DNA of 51,542 bases from Oculatella sp. LEGE 06141. GTDB taxonomy: Bacteria; Cyanobacteriota; Cyanobacteriia; Elainellales; Elainellaceae. This document shows, in pieces, positions 1-8,046 of the stretch. The stretch covers positions 1 to 51,542 of the forward strand of contig NZ_JADEWO010000048.1 in assembly GCF_015207605.1 (NCBI RefSeq). Reading direction: 5' to 3'. The stretch's first letter is position 1. The number at the start of each line of letters is the position of its first letter. The position numbers and the translations under genes are program-made. The notes below the pieces were generated by a model. It was given only the letters and a program-made list of their open reading frames with translations, did not search any database and was not told the DNA's origin.

Positions 1-127
1 TGACAACCTTGCGATCTCAAAATCGCCCAGTGTTAGATTACTTGGTTGAGGCATGTCGGGCTGCTCGCCAGGGAGAACCTGTTCCATCCTTGCTGCCTAC
101 TGATACCCCCACCCCGTGAACGATTAC
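1..127 (+). mobile_element. Right end of an IS66-family insertion sequence (partial)
   Basis: The end of the element is seen at 127. Read on the minus strand it begins GTAATCGTTCACGGGG, and IS66-family ends typically begin GTAA. Directly inside lies the last part of a transposase frame (3-119). Immediately outside, from 128 on, a PAS sensor-kinase gene resumes at a codon where its homologues carry on into the kinase core, so the element sits inside that gene. IS66 elements normally duplicate 8 bp of target; 128-135 (CATTTTTT) would be one copy and the other lies outside the window. The family assignment rests on the protein tail and the GTAA end. Confidence 0.7.
3..119 (+). CDS. IS66-type transposase, C-terminal fragment (gene enters from the left edge)
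   Basis: An open frame running in from the window edge ends at a TGA at 117-119 and encodes 38 residues. The sequence contains LDYLVEACRAARQGEPVPSL, which resembles the extreme C-terminus of IS66-family transposases (a leucine-rich helix followed by a Pro-Ser-Leu-Leu tail). These proteins are DDE-type transposases acting on the ends of their own element. The frame stops 8 bp before the inferred end of the element, the usual packing in this family. The catalytic part is outside the window, so activity cannot be judged. Confidence 0.65.
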   Translation, partial: TTLRSQNRPVLDYLVEACRAARQGEPVPSLLPTDTPTP

Positions 128-736
128 CATTTTTTCACTCTGAACTAAGTGCAGTTGAGCCTGCTGCAAATCGTGCAACGCTTTGGCTAAATCTGCTGTT
201 CGTTCCTCAACCCTGGCTTCTAATTGTTCATTGAGCTGCTGTAGCTCGTCCTTGGTTTGTTTAAAGGCGGTAATATCATTACGAATGGCGACATATTGAT
301 ATGGCTTGCCGCAGCGATCGAGGAAAGGAACGATGGTGGTATCCACCCAATAGTATGTGCCGTCTTTTGCCCTATTTTTTACTTCCCCTATCCAAACGTT
401 TCCACTGGAGATCGTCTCCCACATTTCAATGAAGAACGTCTGAGGGTGGTGTTTTGCATTAACGATGCGATGGGTTTGTCCTAAAAGCTCGGTGCGTGAG
501 TATTGTGAAATCTCGCAGAACCTATCATTGACGAACGTAATCACACCTTTGCGATCTGTAATGGCTACAATAGAGGATTGATCAAGGGCAAATTTTATAT
601 CTGCAAGGTCTTTTAATGACTGTTGTAAAGATTCTTCGGTATGTTCTAGTTGCTCGACTCGTTCCCGCAGCGCTAAAACCTCATATCGAAGAAAATCACA
701 ACTCTCAGCAGCTAAGGAGACGGCAGGGTTATGCAT
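128..736 (-). pseudogene. PAS-domain sensor histidine kinase, truncated by an IS66 insertion
   Basis: The remaining part has an N-terminal coiled coil (about residues 10-50), one PAS domain with its PAC motif (about 50-165; FVNDRFCEISQYSRTELLG and the conserved YYWVDTTIVPF strand) and a second coiled coil (165-203) ending in QSEKM. In this kinase type the next residues are the dimerisation helix with the phospho-accepting histidine, as in the intact paralogue at 38528-40042 in this window (QREKMSALGNLVAGVAHEIN). Here the frame instead runs into the IS end and stops after about 29 foreign residues. The kinase core would lie beyond the element, outside the window. What remains could make a PAS-only protein, but no kinase output. 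Confidence 0.8.
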
Positions 737-918
737 GAGAGAGGGAGTGGAGTGTTATTGCTTCACTATTCCCGCCGGGCAGCGATATTCTACAAATTGT
801 TACGCTTCAACACAGATATTTGAATTGCTACACGAACTGCCTGATTCAGCTAAATTTCGTAGTTAAGCTTTAATTACGTGCATTGTTCAGCTTGCGCTGG
901 CTATCCCCTTCGGGCAGA

Positions 919-1116
919 TCAAACCCGTTGGAGAGTCACCTGGAGCGATCGCCCCCCTGGAACGGGAACTGTATCATATTTGGCACGCAGGTCAATTGCG
1001 TTCTGTTCAAAAAAAACCTGGACGGCATTGGCACCCGTTCCGCCAGTGACACCAATCAACAGAACGTTGCCAACCGTCGTCTCTGTGTTATCAGGGAAAC
1101 TCGAACGGGGTCTCAC
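919..1116 (-). pseudogene. Remnant of an NmrA/SDR-like NAD(P)-binding protein
   Basis: The minus strand encodes NVLLIGVTGGTGANAVQVFF, the first beta strand and glycine-rich dinucleotide-binding turn (GxxGGTG) of NmrA-like or atypical short-chain dehydrogenase proteins, followed by EQNAIDLRA. After that the similarity is lost and the frame ends within about 30 residues, whereas intact members are about 280-300 aa. There is no ribosome-binding site or plausible neighbour gene. I read it as a decayed fragment; the assignment rests on one motif. Confidence 0.4.
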
Positions 1117-1555
1117 AGTAACTGACCTTAAACTCTGATGTTACGTACAGCTTAACGGTTAGCTCTTGGAAGGTTCCTTGCTTCTTGGAGGGTTGTTCAG
1201 CGTGGATAGGTTCAGCCCAAGCTCCAGAAGCTTTTCTCTCTATGGATCTGCTTTGCTACTTTCCAAACGTCCGCCATCCGTAAAGGATCGGCACAAAACT
1301 ACAAGCTTAACGTTTGCTCTGGATATCATAGAAATAAAGGCGTTGCTGAATGGCTGGATGCAGGGTTGAGCGGCGATGCTCTGATCGTCCCGTACATCCT
1401 CCAATTCTGGGGAACTGTGAAGGTTCTCGAACGTTCGCTTAGCCTTGAGCAGTAGGGGCAAATTCATACCACGATTCTGCGATGCCAAACGATGTGTTTG
1501 CAACAACAGCGTACTAACGAAAGTTAGTCTTTACTCCTCAGCCTTGATATCCACT
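1117..1555. other. Intergenic stretch without a convincing gene
   Basis: The open frames on both strands here have no recognisable domain and no ribosome-binding site. The stretch GGCGTTGCTGAATGG near 1341-1355 is reminiscent of insertion-sequence ends seen in cyanobacteria, so this may be another decayed mobile fragment, but no transposase homology is visible. The segment just before 1556 should contain the promoter of the prenyltransferase gene; I see no clear -35/-10 pair. Confidence 0.4.
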
Positions 1556-2440
1556 ATGATCACTCCATCCTCTCCTCATGATTCGGGTGGCGGGAAGGAT
1601 CTGGTTAACGCCTTTGCTCAGCTTTTCCGCCTGCCCGTTGCCATTCTGGCAGCGCTGGCAGGGTTTGCAACCGTTTATGCCCTTAACCCCACAGCACCGC
1701 CTTATCAATCTGTTTTAACCGCCACCGTTTTAGCCTGCATGTATGCAGCCGCTTGTGCCATCAATGACTATTGGGATTTAGACAAAGACCGCATCGATCA
1801 TCCTGAGCGTCCACTGCCATCACAACGGCTTTCGCCGCAACAGGCGTATTGGGCGGCAGTGACGCTCTTTATTGCAGCGCTGATTGCTGCTGTGCCTCTG
1901 GGAACCTATGCCTTACTTCTGGTTGCAGTGAGCACGGTCTTACTGTGGCACTACTCGCATTTGTTAGTTTACAACGGCATCTTGGGAAATGGTATCGTGG
2001 CCGCCATTGTGGCGACTCTCATCTTTTTGGGCAGTGTGGTGGTCGATCGCCCCTTTGCCATGCTGTATCCAACCGCGTTCTTATTCTTTTACACCCTGGC
2101 TAAAGAAATTGTTTGGGATATACATGATGCTGAGGGCGATCGCCAACAAGGAATCGCCACCATTGCCAATCAGTTGGGCGATCGAGTTGCGTTTCTCTTT
2201 GCCTGGGGTTTAATTGACATCCTGATCGGATCAATCCCCATTGCGCTCCTGCTGCTACCCATGACCTCTCCTCTTCTATTTGCTCTCTTTTCGTTGAGCA
2301 TGATGGTGTGCCTGGGGATGGGGTTGATTGCATATCAACAACAACGTAGCCAACGCGCCTACGAAAGCTTGATCGGTCTAGAACGCCTGAGTATGCTGTT
2401 GGGTGTAATTGGCATGTTAGGAACAGCGCCCCCTGATTGA
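1556..2440 (+). CDS. UbiA-family polyprenyltransferase (membrane)
   Basis: Intramembrane prenyltransferase of the UbiA superfamily, 294 aa. These enzymes join a polyprenyl diphosphate to an acceptor such as an aromatic ring, a glycerol phosphate or a carotenoid. Both Asp-rich Mg-diphosphate motifs are present: NDYWDLDKD (D71, D74, D78) and DIHDAEGD (D188, D191, D195). About eight or nine hydrophobic helices follow each other. The frame is open further upstream, but ATG 1556 starts the part that looks like the family; there is no strong Shine-Dalgarno. The acceptor cannot be told from sequence. The rhodopsin gene lies 0.9 kb downstream on the same strand; UbiA relatives near rhodopsin genes in haloarchaea act in carotenoid biosynthesis, but no carotenoid gene is visible here. 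Quinone or digeranylgeranylglyceryl-type roles are equally possible. Confidence 0.85.
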   Translation: MITPSSPHDSGGGKDLVNAFAQLFRLPVAILAALAGFATVYALNPTAPPYQSVLTATVLACMYAAACAINDYWDLDKDRIDHPERPLPSQRLSPQQAYWAAVTLFIAALIAAVPLGTYALLLVAVSTVLLWHYSHLLVYNGILGNGIVAAIVATLIFLGSVVVDRPFAMLYPTAFLFFYTLAKEIVWDIHDAEGDRQQGIATIANQLGDRVAFLFAWGLIDILIGSIPIALLLLPMTSPLLFALFSLSMMVCLGMGLIAYQQQRSQRAYESLIGLERLSMLLGVIGMLGTAPPD

Positions 2441-3336
2441 GGCGACGGTGTGTACCTGGTTAACCGCTCCCATATCGTGCCCTGTTCGAGTAAATGTCTC
2501 GCTACAGCGATCGAGATGTGCCTGTGTATGAGCAAGCTAACTGTACACGAATCTGAGCCAGCCTTCCAGCCCGGTTGATTTCCCTATCTGAGCATAGAAC
2601 CCATTTGAGATCTTTTCCCGTAATACCTGGCTTTAAAGGCAGCCGTTACTTTGTGATCAAGGGTAGAGCCTGGTTAACAAAGCTGTTGTCTACTAGAAAA
2701 TGAAGGAAACCAGCTAGGCACAAGGCTTGTGGTTTCAGGATGAGATGTCAGAGGGGTTCTATAGAAAAGTGAAATTAGAGTGAAATTTCTTTCAGTCACA
2801 GGAGTGAGGTTTACCTTCCTTCAAAAGATAGAGATGAACCCCTATCTAAAACTGTAAATTTTAGAAGGAAAAATCAACCCGTAATACATAGCTCCTAGTG
2901 CATAAGCATGGTTTAAGCTGTTGTCTTCTCATCAACAGTCAATCCAATTCAGTGTGTAAGCCTCAATCTGGTGAATTACCGCTAGTAAAAAGAGGTATAG
3001 GGGTAGTTTCGGAAGAGGAGATTGTCCCTTTTCTTCGTCATCACCAACATGTAAATCCACTTGGCAGTGTTATCAATTGGCTGGGTAAGAAAAGAAATGT
3101 AAGAACAGTAGAGCAAATATTTCCATCAAACGGGTATTACTGATTTGCTCACGGCTTTCGCACAGTTTTGAACGCGAACTTTAAACTCTACATTCAAAAC
3201 TACGTAAAGTTAGCACGCCGATTCAGTAAGCAACTTTCAAGGAAGCTCAGTTCGGAGATTTGCCTCATCTCCATCTAAATCTTTTGCTTCAAATTTAGGG
3301 TCAACGCGTTTGTACTAAACCTTTTGAGGATCATCC
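2441..3336. other. 900-bp non-coding stretch before the rhodopsin gene
   Basis: Short frames occur (for example 81 codons at 2898-3143) but have no ribosome-binding site, no domain and unusual composition. The segment is AT-richer than the flanking genes. No tRNA cloverleaf, terminator with U-tract or repeat shared with the rest of the window was seen. A long untranslated leader or decayed DNA is possible. Confidence 0.4.
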
Positions 3337-4257
3337 ATGAGATTGTTCAGAAAACTACTTCCGATCGCGGCAGTCCCATTCTTTTCGTTGCTGTTTTCGA
3401 CAATTGGCCGTGCACAGACCGCACCATTGCTGAGCGCAAGCGAATATCCAGATGGGCTGAACTTTGAAAATATCTTAGCTTACTCCCCATTGCAGCATGA
3501 CATTATTTCCCATGTTTTGACCCTAGGCTATGCAGCACAAGCCGCAGGATTGGTCTATTTTTTGGCAACGCTCAGTAACATCGCGCCCCGCTACCGACTG
3601 TCTTCTGTTCTGTCTGCTGTCGTGATGTCATCAGCATTCCTTGAACTCTTTCAACTTTCGCAAAATTGGAACGATGCGTTTGTTTTTACAGACGGAGTGT
3701 GGCAACTTGGTACAGAAGCCTTCTCGAATGGTTTTCGCTACATGAATTGGTCGATCGATGTACCAATGCTATTGTTGCAACTCGTCGTCGTACTGGGATT
3801 AACGCGAAGACGCGCTGTCTCCTACGGTACCCAGTTTATCATTGGTGGACTGCTAATGATTTGGACTGGATATATTGGTCAGTTCTATGAAGTGACAAAC
3901 CTCACTCAGTTTTGGATTTGGGGTGCTATTAGCACTGTGTTTTACATCTACGTCTTGTTTGTGATTGGACAAATGATTAACACTTCAGCAGACGCATTAC
4001 CCAATCAGCCAGACAACCTTCCCAAAGCGATGAGGAACGTATTCTGGTACATTCTGCTAACCTGGACACTTTATCCTATTGCCTACTTGATACCAGTGTT
4101 ATTACCAACGGCATGGGGCGCAGTCATTCGACAGATTATATACACGACGGCAGACATTTCCTCAAAAGTAATCTATGGCGCAATCCTCAGTTATATTGCC
4201 CGGAAGCGTAGTGAAGACTTGGCATATGAACCCGCAATTTCTACCGCTCGTCGATAG
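3337..4257 (+). CDS. Type-1 microbial rhodopsin with NDQ motif, probable light-driven Na+ pump
   Basis: Seven-helix retinal protein, 306 aa, with an N-terminal hydrophobic segment (about 1-27) that looks like a signal peptide. Helix C reads RYMNWSIDVPMLLLQL, so the positions of bacteriorhodopsin D85/T89/D96 are N137/D141/Q148. This is the N-D-Q set of sodium-pumping rhodopsins such as KR2 (N112/D116/Q123), and the flanking NWxIDVPMLL sequence is also KR2-like. Helix G has TADISSKVIYG with Schiff-base K277 and D273 (KR2 K255 and D251). Helix F has the retinal-pocket WxxYP (243-247). L145, at the proteorhodopsin colour-tuning position, suggests green absorption. A Trp-Gly pair in helix E (195-196) could be the opening used by carotenoid antennas (inference). 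ATG 3337 follows GAGGATCATCC. No retinal-forming oxygenase gene is in the window. Sodium pumping is inferred, though NDQ proteins tested elsewhere pump Na+ (or H+ without Na+). Confidence 0.92.
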   Translation: MRLFRKLLPIAAVPFFSLLFSTIGRAQTAPLLSASEYPDGLNFENILAYSPLQHDIISHVLTLGYAAQAAGLVYFLATLSNIAPRYRLSSVLSAVVMSSAFLELFQLSQNWNDAFVFTDGVWQLGTEAFSNGFRYMNWSIDVPMLLLQLVVVLGLTRRRAVSYGTQFIIGGLLMIWTGYIGQFYEVTNLTQFWIWGAISTVFYIYVLFVIGQMINTSADALPNQPDNLPKAMRNVFWYILLTWTLYPIAYLIPVLLPTAWGAVIRQIIYTTADISSKVIYGAILSYIARKRSEDLAYEPAISTARR

Positions 4258-4381
4258 TTACAGCAAGAATGCCCAACGTTGTAGATTCGGCTGACTGAAC
4301 AACAGCAACTCCCTGATAAAAGGATACGATTCTTGAGAAAATTAGCAGGTAGCAGACTTTGAGGGTATTCTGTTACAAACG

Positions 4382-4429
4382 TTTCAGCCTTGAAGATGAT
4401 TGATTATTGGATCATCTTTGAGGCTGAAA
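4382..4429. repeat. 48-bp near-perfect inverted repeat
   Basis: Two 19-bp arms (4382-4400 and 4411-4429) match with two mismatches around a 10-nt loop; the inner 8 bp (AAGATGAT/ATCATCTT) and outer 9 bp (TTTCAGCCT/AGGCTGAAA) are perfect. It would form a strong hairpin about 125 bp after the rhodopsin stop. Neither side has a T-run, so it is not a textbook intrinsic terminator. It lies next to a transposase remnant and may belong to a mobile-element end, or stabilise the rhodopsin mRNA 3' end. Confidence 0.7.
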
Positions 4430-4453
4430 TGCTGTCAGTTCCCTTTGCTAGTA

Positions 4454-4871
4454 CTACAGTTGTAGATTTGACGTTGAACGAAGCCGACGGTTGTAGTGAT
4501 GAAATTTGGCAACGGCTTGGTGAATTCGTCGCCACGTAGACCAGTTCAAGATATACTCCACGCTCGGAGTCCAAGCTCATTGCGACACTGAGCATTTCTT
4601 CCAACTTGGTGGAAGCAGAACCAAAGACAACAGAGTAGGCAAGTTCTGTGGGATTGCTCACGCTGCGTCGTACCAGTAACCACCGATGCCACTGAGGTGC
4701 CATTAGGCAATTAAACCTGACCCATGCCCAATCATACATTCTGGAACCTTTGCTCCCATCGCCACAACTGAGTCTCACCCAATCACTAGCCGCTAGATCA
4801 GCCGCCACCGCATCGGCTCGATACTGCTTATCGCCAACCCATAAAGGCTCTTTCACCGAAACCGCTAGCAC
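4454..4871 (-). pseudogene. IS701-like transposase remnant with internal deletion and frameshift
   Basis: The first part (4871 down to about 4600) encodes AVSVKEPLWVGDKQYRADAV and SDWVRLSCGDGSKG, then DWAWVRFNC, WHRWLLVRRS and ELAYSVVFGSASTKLEEML, which look like the middle of IS701-type DDE transposases. The C-terminal end is in another frame and reads VEYILNWSTWRRIHQAVAKF to a stop at 4454-4456, the usual basic C-terminus. About 100 residues that should lie between are missing, as are the N-terminal residues. The 5' side is cut by the MITE at 4873-4965, inside a Tyr codon of the transposase. It cannot encode an active enzyme. Confidence 0.75.
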
Positions 4872-4872
4872 A

Positions 4873-4965
4873 TACAGCAGTTCTCAATCGAGTCAGTCAC
4901 AGTCTCGCCAAGTTGGGTGTGGGGTAGGGTTTGGAGTGTGGTGAATGCAAATGAAAATAGCTGTA
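4873..4965. mobile_element. MITE-like repeat, copy 1
   Basis: One of three dispersed copies of an about 90-bp sequence (others at 25459-25553 and 29827-29921). The ends are imperfect inverted repeats: left CAGCAGTTCTCAAT, right (complement) CAGCTATTTTCATT. Each end is flanked by TA, the target duplicated by IS630/Tc1-mariner-type elements. There is no coding capacity. Here the copy abuts the IS701-like remnant: the TA is part of a codon of that transposase, so the MITE arrived after the IS. Confidence 0.75.
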
Positions 4966-5123
4966 AGTCAACTGCCGCTCAACGAGCAGGGCTGACTGAC
5001 CATCCTTGGAACTGGCATGATTTCGCCACTTCAACAACAATTTGATGCACTGCCCTATTTTCATAAACATTTTGTAGATTCTCTAAGCTATATAGGTATG
5101 TAATTTGAGCAAGCGGGGGTGAC

Positions 5124-6818
5124 ATGATGCGATCGTTCGGTAGTGCTTTGAAACCGCCTCATCCTCGGTTTTGGCTTTGGAGTGCCACCCTGTTGACGGC
5201 GGGGATGGGGATGGTCAACCTGGTTTCGGCGGTGACTCCCAGTCTGCACGATCGGGTCAGATGGTTAGAAGATTTTTTTCCATTTCCGGTGCGGGCGGGG
5301 GCGCATGTATTTGCTGCTGTGATTGGTTTTTTGCTATTGGTGCTGTCTGCAAATTTGCTCAGGCGAAAACGGGTTGCCTGGTTGCTCACGGTTGCCCTGC
5401 TGACGCTTTCGATCATCAGTCATTTAATCAAAGGCTGGGACTACGAAGAAAGTATTCTGGCAGGAGTGTTGCTGGTGCAACTTTTGTTGATGCGCCAGCA
5501 GTTTACAGCCCAGTCCGATCGCCCTTCCGTTACTCAGGGGGTTCGAGGTTTAATAGCCGCACTGGTGTTTACGCTGGCATACGGTACGGTCGGGTTTTAT
5601 CTACTCGATCGCCATTATTCAGTGAACTTTGATTTGGGTGCAGCTCTTCTACAAACGCTGGCGATGTTCTTCACCGATGATAATGCCGGGTTGCAGCCCA
5701 CGGATCGATTTGGCAGGTTTTTTGCCGATTCGATTTACATCATTGGTGCGGTGACATTGAGCTATGGGGCATGGATGCTGCTACGTCCTGTACTGCTGCA
5801 TTCGGATGCAACAAAGCGCGATCGCCAACGTGCCCAAACCATTGTTGAGCAGTATGGACATTCCTCCCTGGCACGGTTCACGCTGTTTGACGATAAAGAC
5901 TATTATTTCAGTCCCTCAGGGCAAAGCGTCATTGCCTATGTACCCAAAGGTCGGGGAGCGATCGCTCTGGGAGACCCGATCGGCCCCCGTGGGGATCGGC
6001 AGGATGCGATCGCAGGCTTTCAGCAATTTTGTGCTCGCAATGACTGGTATCCAGCGTTTTATCAAACCTTGCCCGATGACTTAGACTTGTATGAATCGCT
6101 GGGGCTACACGCCTTACAAATTGGGGAAGAGGCGATCGTGGATCTGCATACATTTACCCTGGAGGGCAAGCCAGGAAAAAATCTGCGAACTTCAATTAAT
6201 AAGATGGTCAAGGCAGGTCACAAGATTGAGTTTTATCCCCCACCCATTGAAAACAACCTGTTAAAGGAATTGCGATCGGTCAGTGACGAATGGCTTGAAA
6301 TGATGCAAGGGTCTGAGAAAAAGTTTTCTCTCGGCTGGTTTAATGATGCCTATCTGCGGGACTGTGAGATTGCTGTAGTACGAAATGCGGATGGGAAAGT
6401 GACGGCTTTTGCCAATGTTATCCCTGAGTATCATCTCAATGAAATTACGATCGATCTAATGCGCCGTCGGCAGGATGTGGAACACGGCACGATGGATTTT
6501 TTATTTGTTTCCTTGTTTCAACACTTCAAAGATCAAGGCTATGACGGGTTTAACCTGGGACTATCGGCATTATCTGGAATCGGTATAGCTAAGCAATCGC
6601 CCCGGCTAGAAAAAGCGGTGCGCTATCTCTACACTCACCTCAACCAGTTCTACAATTTTCAGGGGTTGCACGCCTACAAAGAGAAGTTTCACCCTCGCTG
6701 GGAGCCTCGCTATCTAATTTATCCGGGCTGGTTTGCCCTTCCCGATGTAGTGGTAGCGATGGTCAGAGCCGATTCGGGCGATCGCCTTCTGGACTACTTA
6801 AAACCCACTGGCGGCTAG
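5124..6818 (+). CDS. Membrane-anchored phosphatidylglycerol aminoacyltransferase (MprF-like, DUF2156)
   Basis: 564 aa. Residues about 15-220 contain five to seven hydrophobic helices; the C-terminal about 330 residues are the DUF2156/LPG-synthase catalytic domain, a tandem GNAT-like fold that moves an aminoacyl group from tRNA to phosphatidylglycerol. Recognisable segments are AIALGDPIGP, the NLRTSINKMVKAGH helix, EITIDLMRRR and the C-terminal GLHAYKEKFHPRWEPRYLIY. Lys or Ala as transferred residue cannot be told. GGGGGTGAC precedes the first of two ATGs. The flippase-type gene 6824-7756 follows after 5 bp, so the two halves of a bacterial MprF are separate genes of one operon here. Lysyl lipids reduce negative surface charge and give peptide resistance in other bacteria; the role in a cyanobacterium is inference. 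Confidence 0.85.
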   Translation: MMRSFGSALKPPHPRFWLWSATLLTAGMGMVNLVSAVTPSLHDRVRWLEDFFPFPVRAGAHVFAAVIGFLLLVLSANLLRRKRVAWLLTVALLTLSIISHLIKGWDYEESILAGVLLVQLLLMRQQFTAQSDRPSVTQGVRGLIAALVFTLAYGTVGFYLLDRHYSVNFDLGAALLQTLAMFFTDDNAGLQPTDRFGRFFADSIYIIGAVTLSYGAWMLLRPVLLHSDATKRDRQRAQTIVEQYGHSSLARFTLFDDKDYYFSPSGQSVIAYVPKGRGAIALGDPIGPRGDRQDAIAGFQQFCARNDWYPAFYQTLPDDLDLYESLGLHALQIGEEAIVDLHTFTLEGKPGKNLRTSINKMVKAGHKIEFYPPPIENNLLKELRSVSDEWLEMMQGSEKKFSLGWFNDAYLRDCEIAVVRNADGKVTAFANVIPEYHLNEITIDLMRRRQDVEHGTMDFLFVSLFQHFKDQGYDGFNLGLSALSGIGIAKQSPRLEKAVRYLYTHLNQFYNFQGLHAYKEKFHPRWEPRYLIYPGWFALPDVVVAMVRADSGDRLLDYLKPTGG

Positions 6819-6823
6819 AAACC

Positions 6824-7756
6824 ATGCTAAAACGATTTTTCCGCCTTTTGCCTTCCTTGATCAGCGTGATTCTGCTAATCGCGTCCATCTGGGTAATTCG
6901 TCAAGAACTTCAGCAATATGAGAGGGACGACATTTGGCGACACCTGGCGGCGATTCCCCGATCGAGTGTGGGTTGGGCGATCGCCCTTACCCTGCTCAGT
7001 ATCCTCGTCTTCACTGGATATGATACCCTGGCTGCGCGCTATGTCCGTCATCCCTTACCCTACGCTCAAACGGCTCTAGCCGCAGCAACTAGTATTCCTG
7101 TCAGCAATAGTGTAGGACTAGCGCTGTTCAGTGGCAGTGCCATTCGCTATCGATTTTATGCAGCCTGGGAAGTGGCTCCCGTCAAAATCGCTCAAATCAT
7201 TGCCTTTTGCAATCTCAGCTTTTGGCTGGGGTTGTTTAGTGTGGGTGGGTTTTTGTTTCTCATTCAGCCCATTGAAATTCCGACCAGCCTACATCTACCC
7301 GTTCAATCGACACAGCCCCTTGGCGTTATCTTTCTGAGTGTAGTTGTTAGCTATGTGCTGTGGAATGTATTCAGCCAGACAAGGTTGCAACAGGGAAGAA
7401 TGATGATTCCGCAGGTGCCTATGAATCTGTGTATCGGTCAAATTGCCGTCTCTTCACTGGACTGGACGCTGGCAGCCACCGTACTCTATGTGCTGTTGCC
7501 CACCCATGCATCTGTTCCTTACGCAGCCTACTTTGGAATTTACCTGCTGGCGCAGTTTGCGGGTGTGGTAAGCAACATTCCAGGTGGATTGGGGGTGTTT
7601 GAAACGGTAATGCTGCTGTTGCTTCGTTCTGTGACTCCAAGCAGTGCCCTGTTTGGCTCCTTGATTGCCTATCGAGTCGTATATTATCTATTACCACTTG
7701 GCATCGCGGCCTTATTGGTTGCAGGATATGAAGTTTATTCTCGCCAGATAGATTGA
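6824..7756 (+). CDS. Lysylphosphatidylglycerol flippase-like membrane protein (YbhN/UPF0104 family)
   Basis: 310 aa with about eight hydrophobic helices, of the LPG_synthase_TM type that forms the N-terminal flippase half of MprF. Family signatures are the glycine/serine-rich ATSIPVSNSVGLALFSGSAI near residue 90 and SNIPGGLGVFETVMLLLL near 250, the conserved Pro-Gly-Gly-x-Gly-x-x-Glu. It starts 5 bp after the aminoacyltransferase, so translation is likely coupled. It probably moves the modified lipid to the outer leaflet of the plasma membrane. No separate promoter is seen. Confidence 0.85.
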   Translation: MLKRFFRLLPSLISVILLIASIWVIRQELQQYERDDIWRHLAAIPRSSVGWAIALTLLSILVFTGYDTLAARYVRHPLPYAQTALAAATSIPVSNSVGLALFSGSAIRYRFYAAWEVAPVKIAQIIAFCNLSFWLGLFSVGGFLFLIQPIEIPTSLHLPVQSTQPLGVIFLSVVVSYVLWNVFSQTRLQQGRMMIPQVPMNLCIGQIAVSSLDWTLAATVLYVLLPTHASVPYAAYFGIYLLAQFAGVVSNIPGGLGVFETVMLLLLRSVTPSSALFGSLIAYRVVYYLLPLGIAALLVAGYEVYSRQID

Positions 7757-7922
7757 ATCGAGTTGAGAGAGAGAATTGGGGCGATCGCTCGCTGTAAGTT
7801 CGGTTAAGGTACGAAACCCAACATCCACGTTTTTTGCAGCGTATTTTTTGCAGCGCCGTGCGATCGCCTCTACAGAAAGAGATTAAGCACAGTACTTCTC
7901 TCCAAGTTGAACATCCATCAAT

Positions 7923-7995
7923 ACTCAGCAATTCAACGGCTATTGGGTGGGATGGAATCCTCCGTTCAGGAACGCCCTTCTGAACGTTGCTGAGT
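7923..7995. repeat. 73-bp inverted-repeat element with nested hairpin
   Basis: Nine-bp perfect terminal arms ACTCAGCAA (7923-7931) and TTGCTGAGT (7987-7995) enclose a second hairpin GTTCAG/CTGAAC (7964-7969, 7980-7985). It lies between the flippase gene and the cmpA promoter. It may be a small non-autonomous element or a structured transcript end; no second copy was found in the window. Confidence 0.45.
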
Positions 7996-8046
7996 CATGC
8001 TATGAATTCGCGCCCTGGAGTCGTGCCAGTTTAGTGAGGCTGATAT

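Noticed and set aside
2898-3143. 81-codon plus-strand frame before the rhodopsin gene
   Set aside because: No ribosome-binding site, no domain, and composition not typical of the coding sequence around it.
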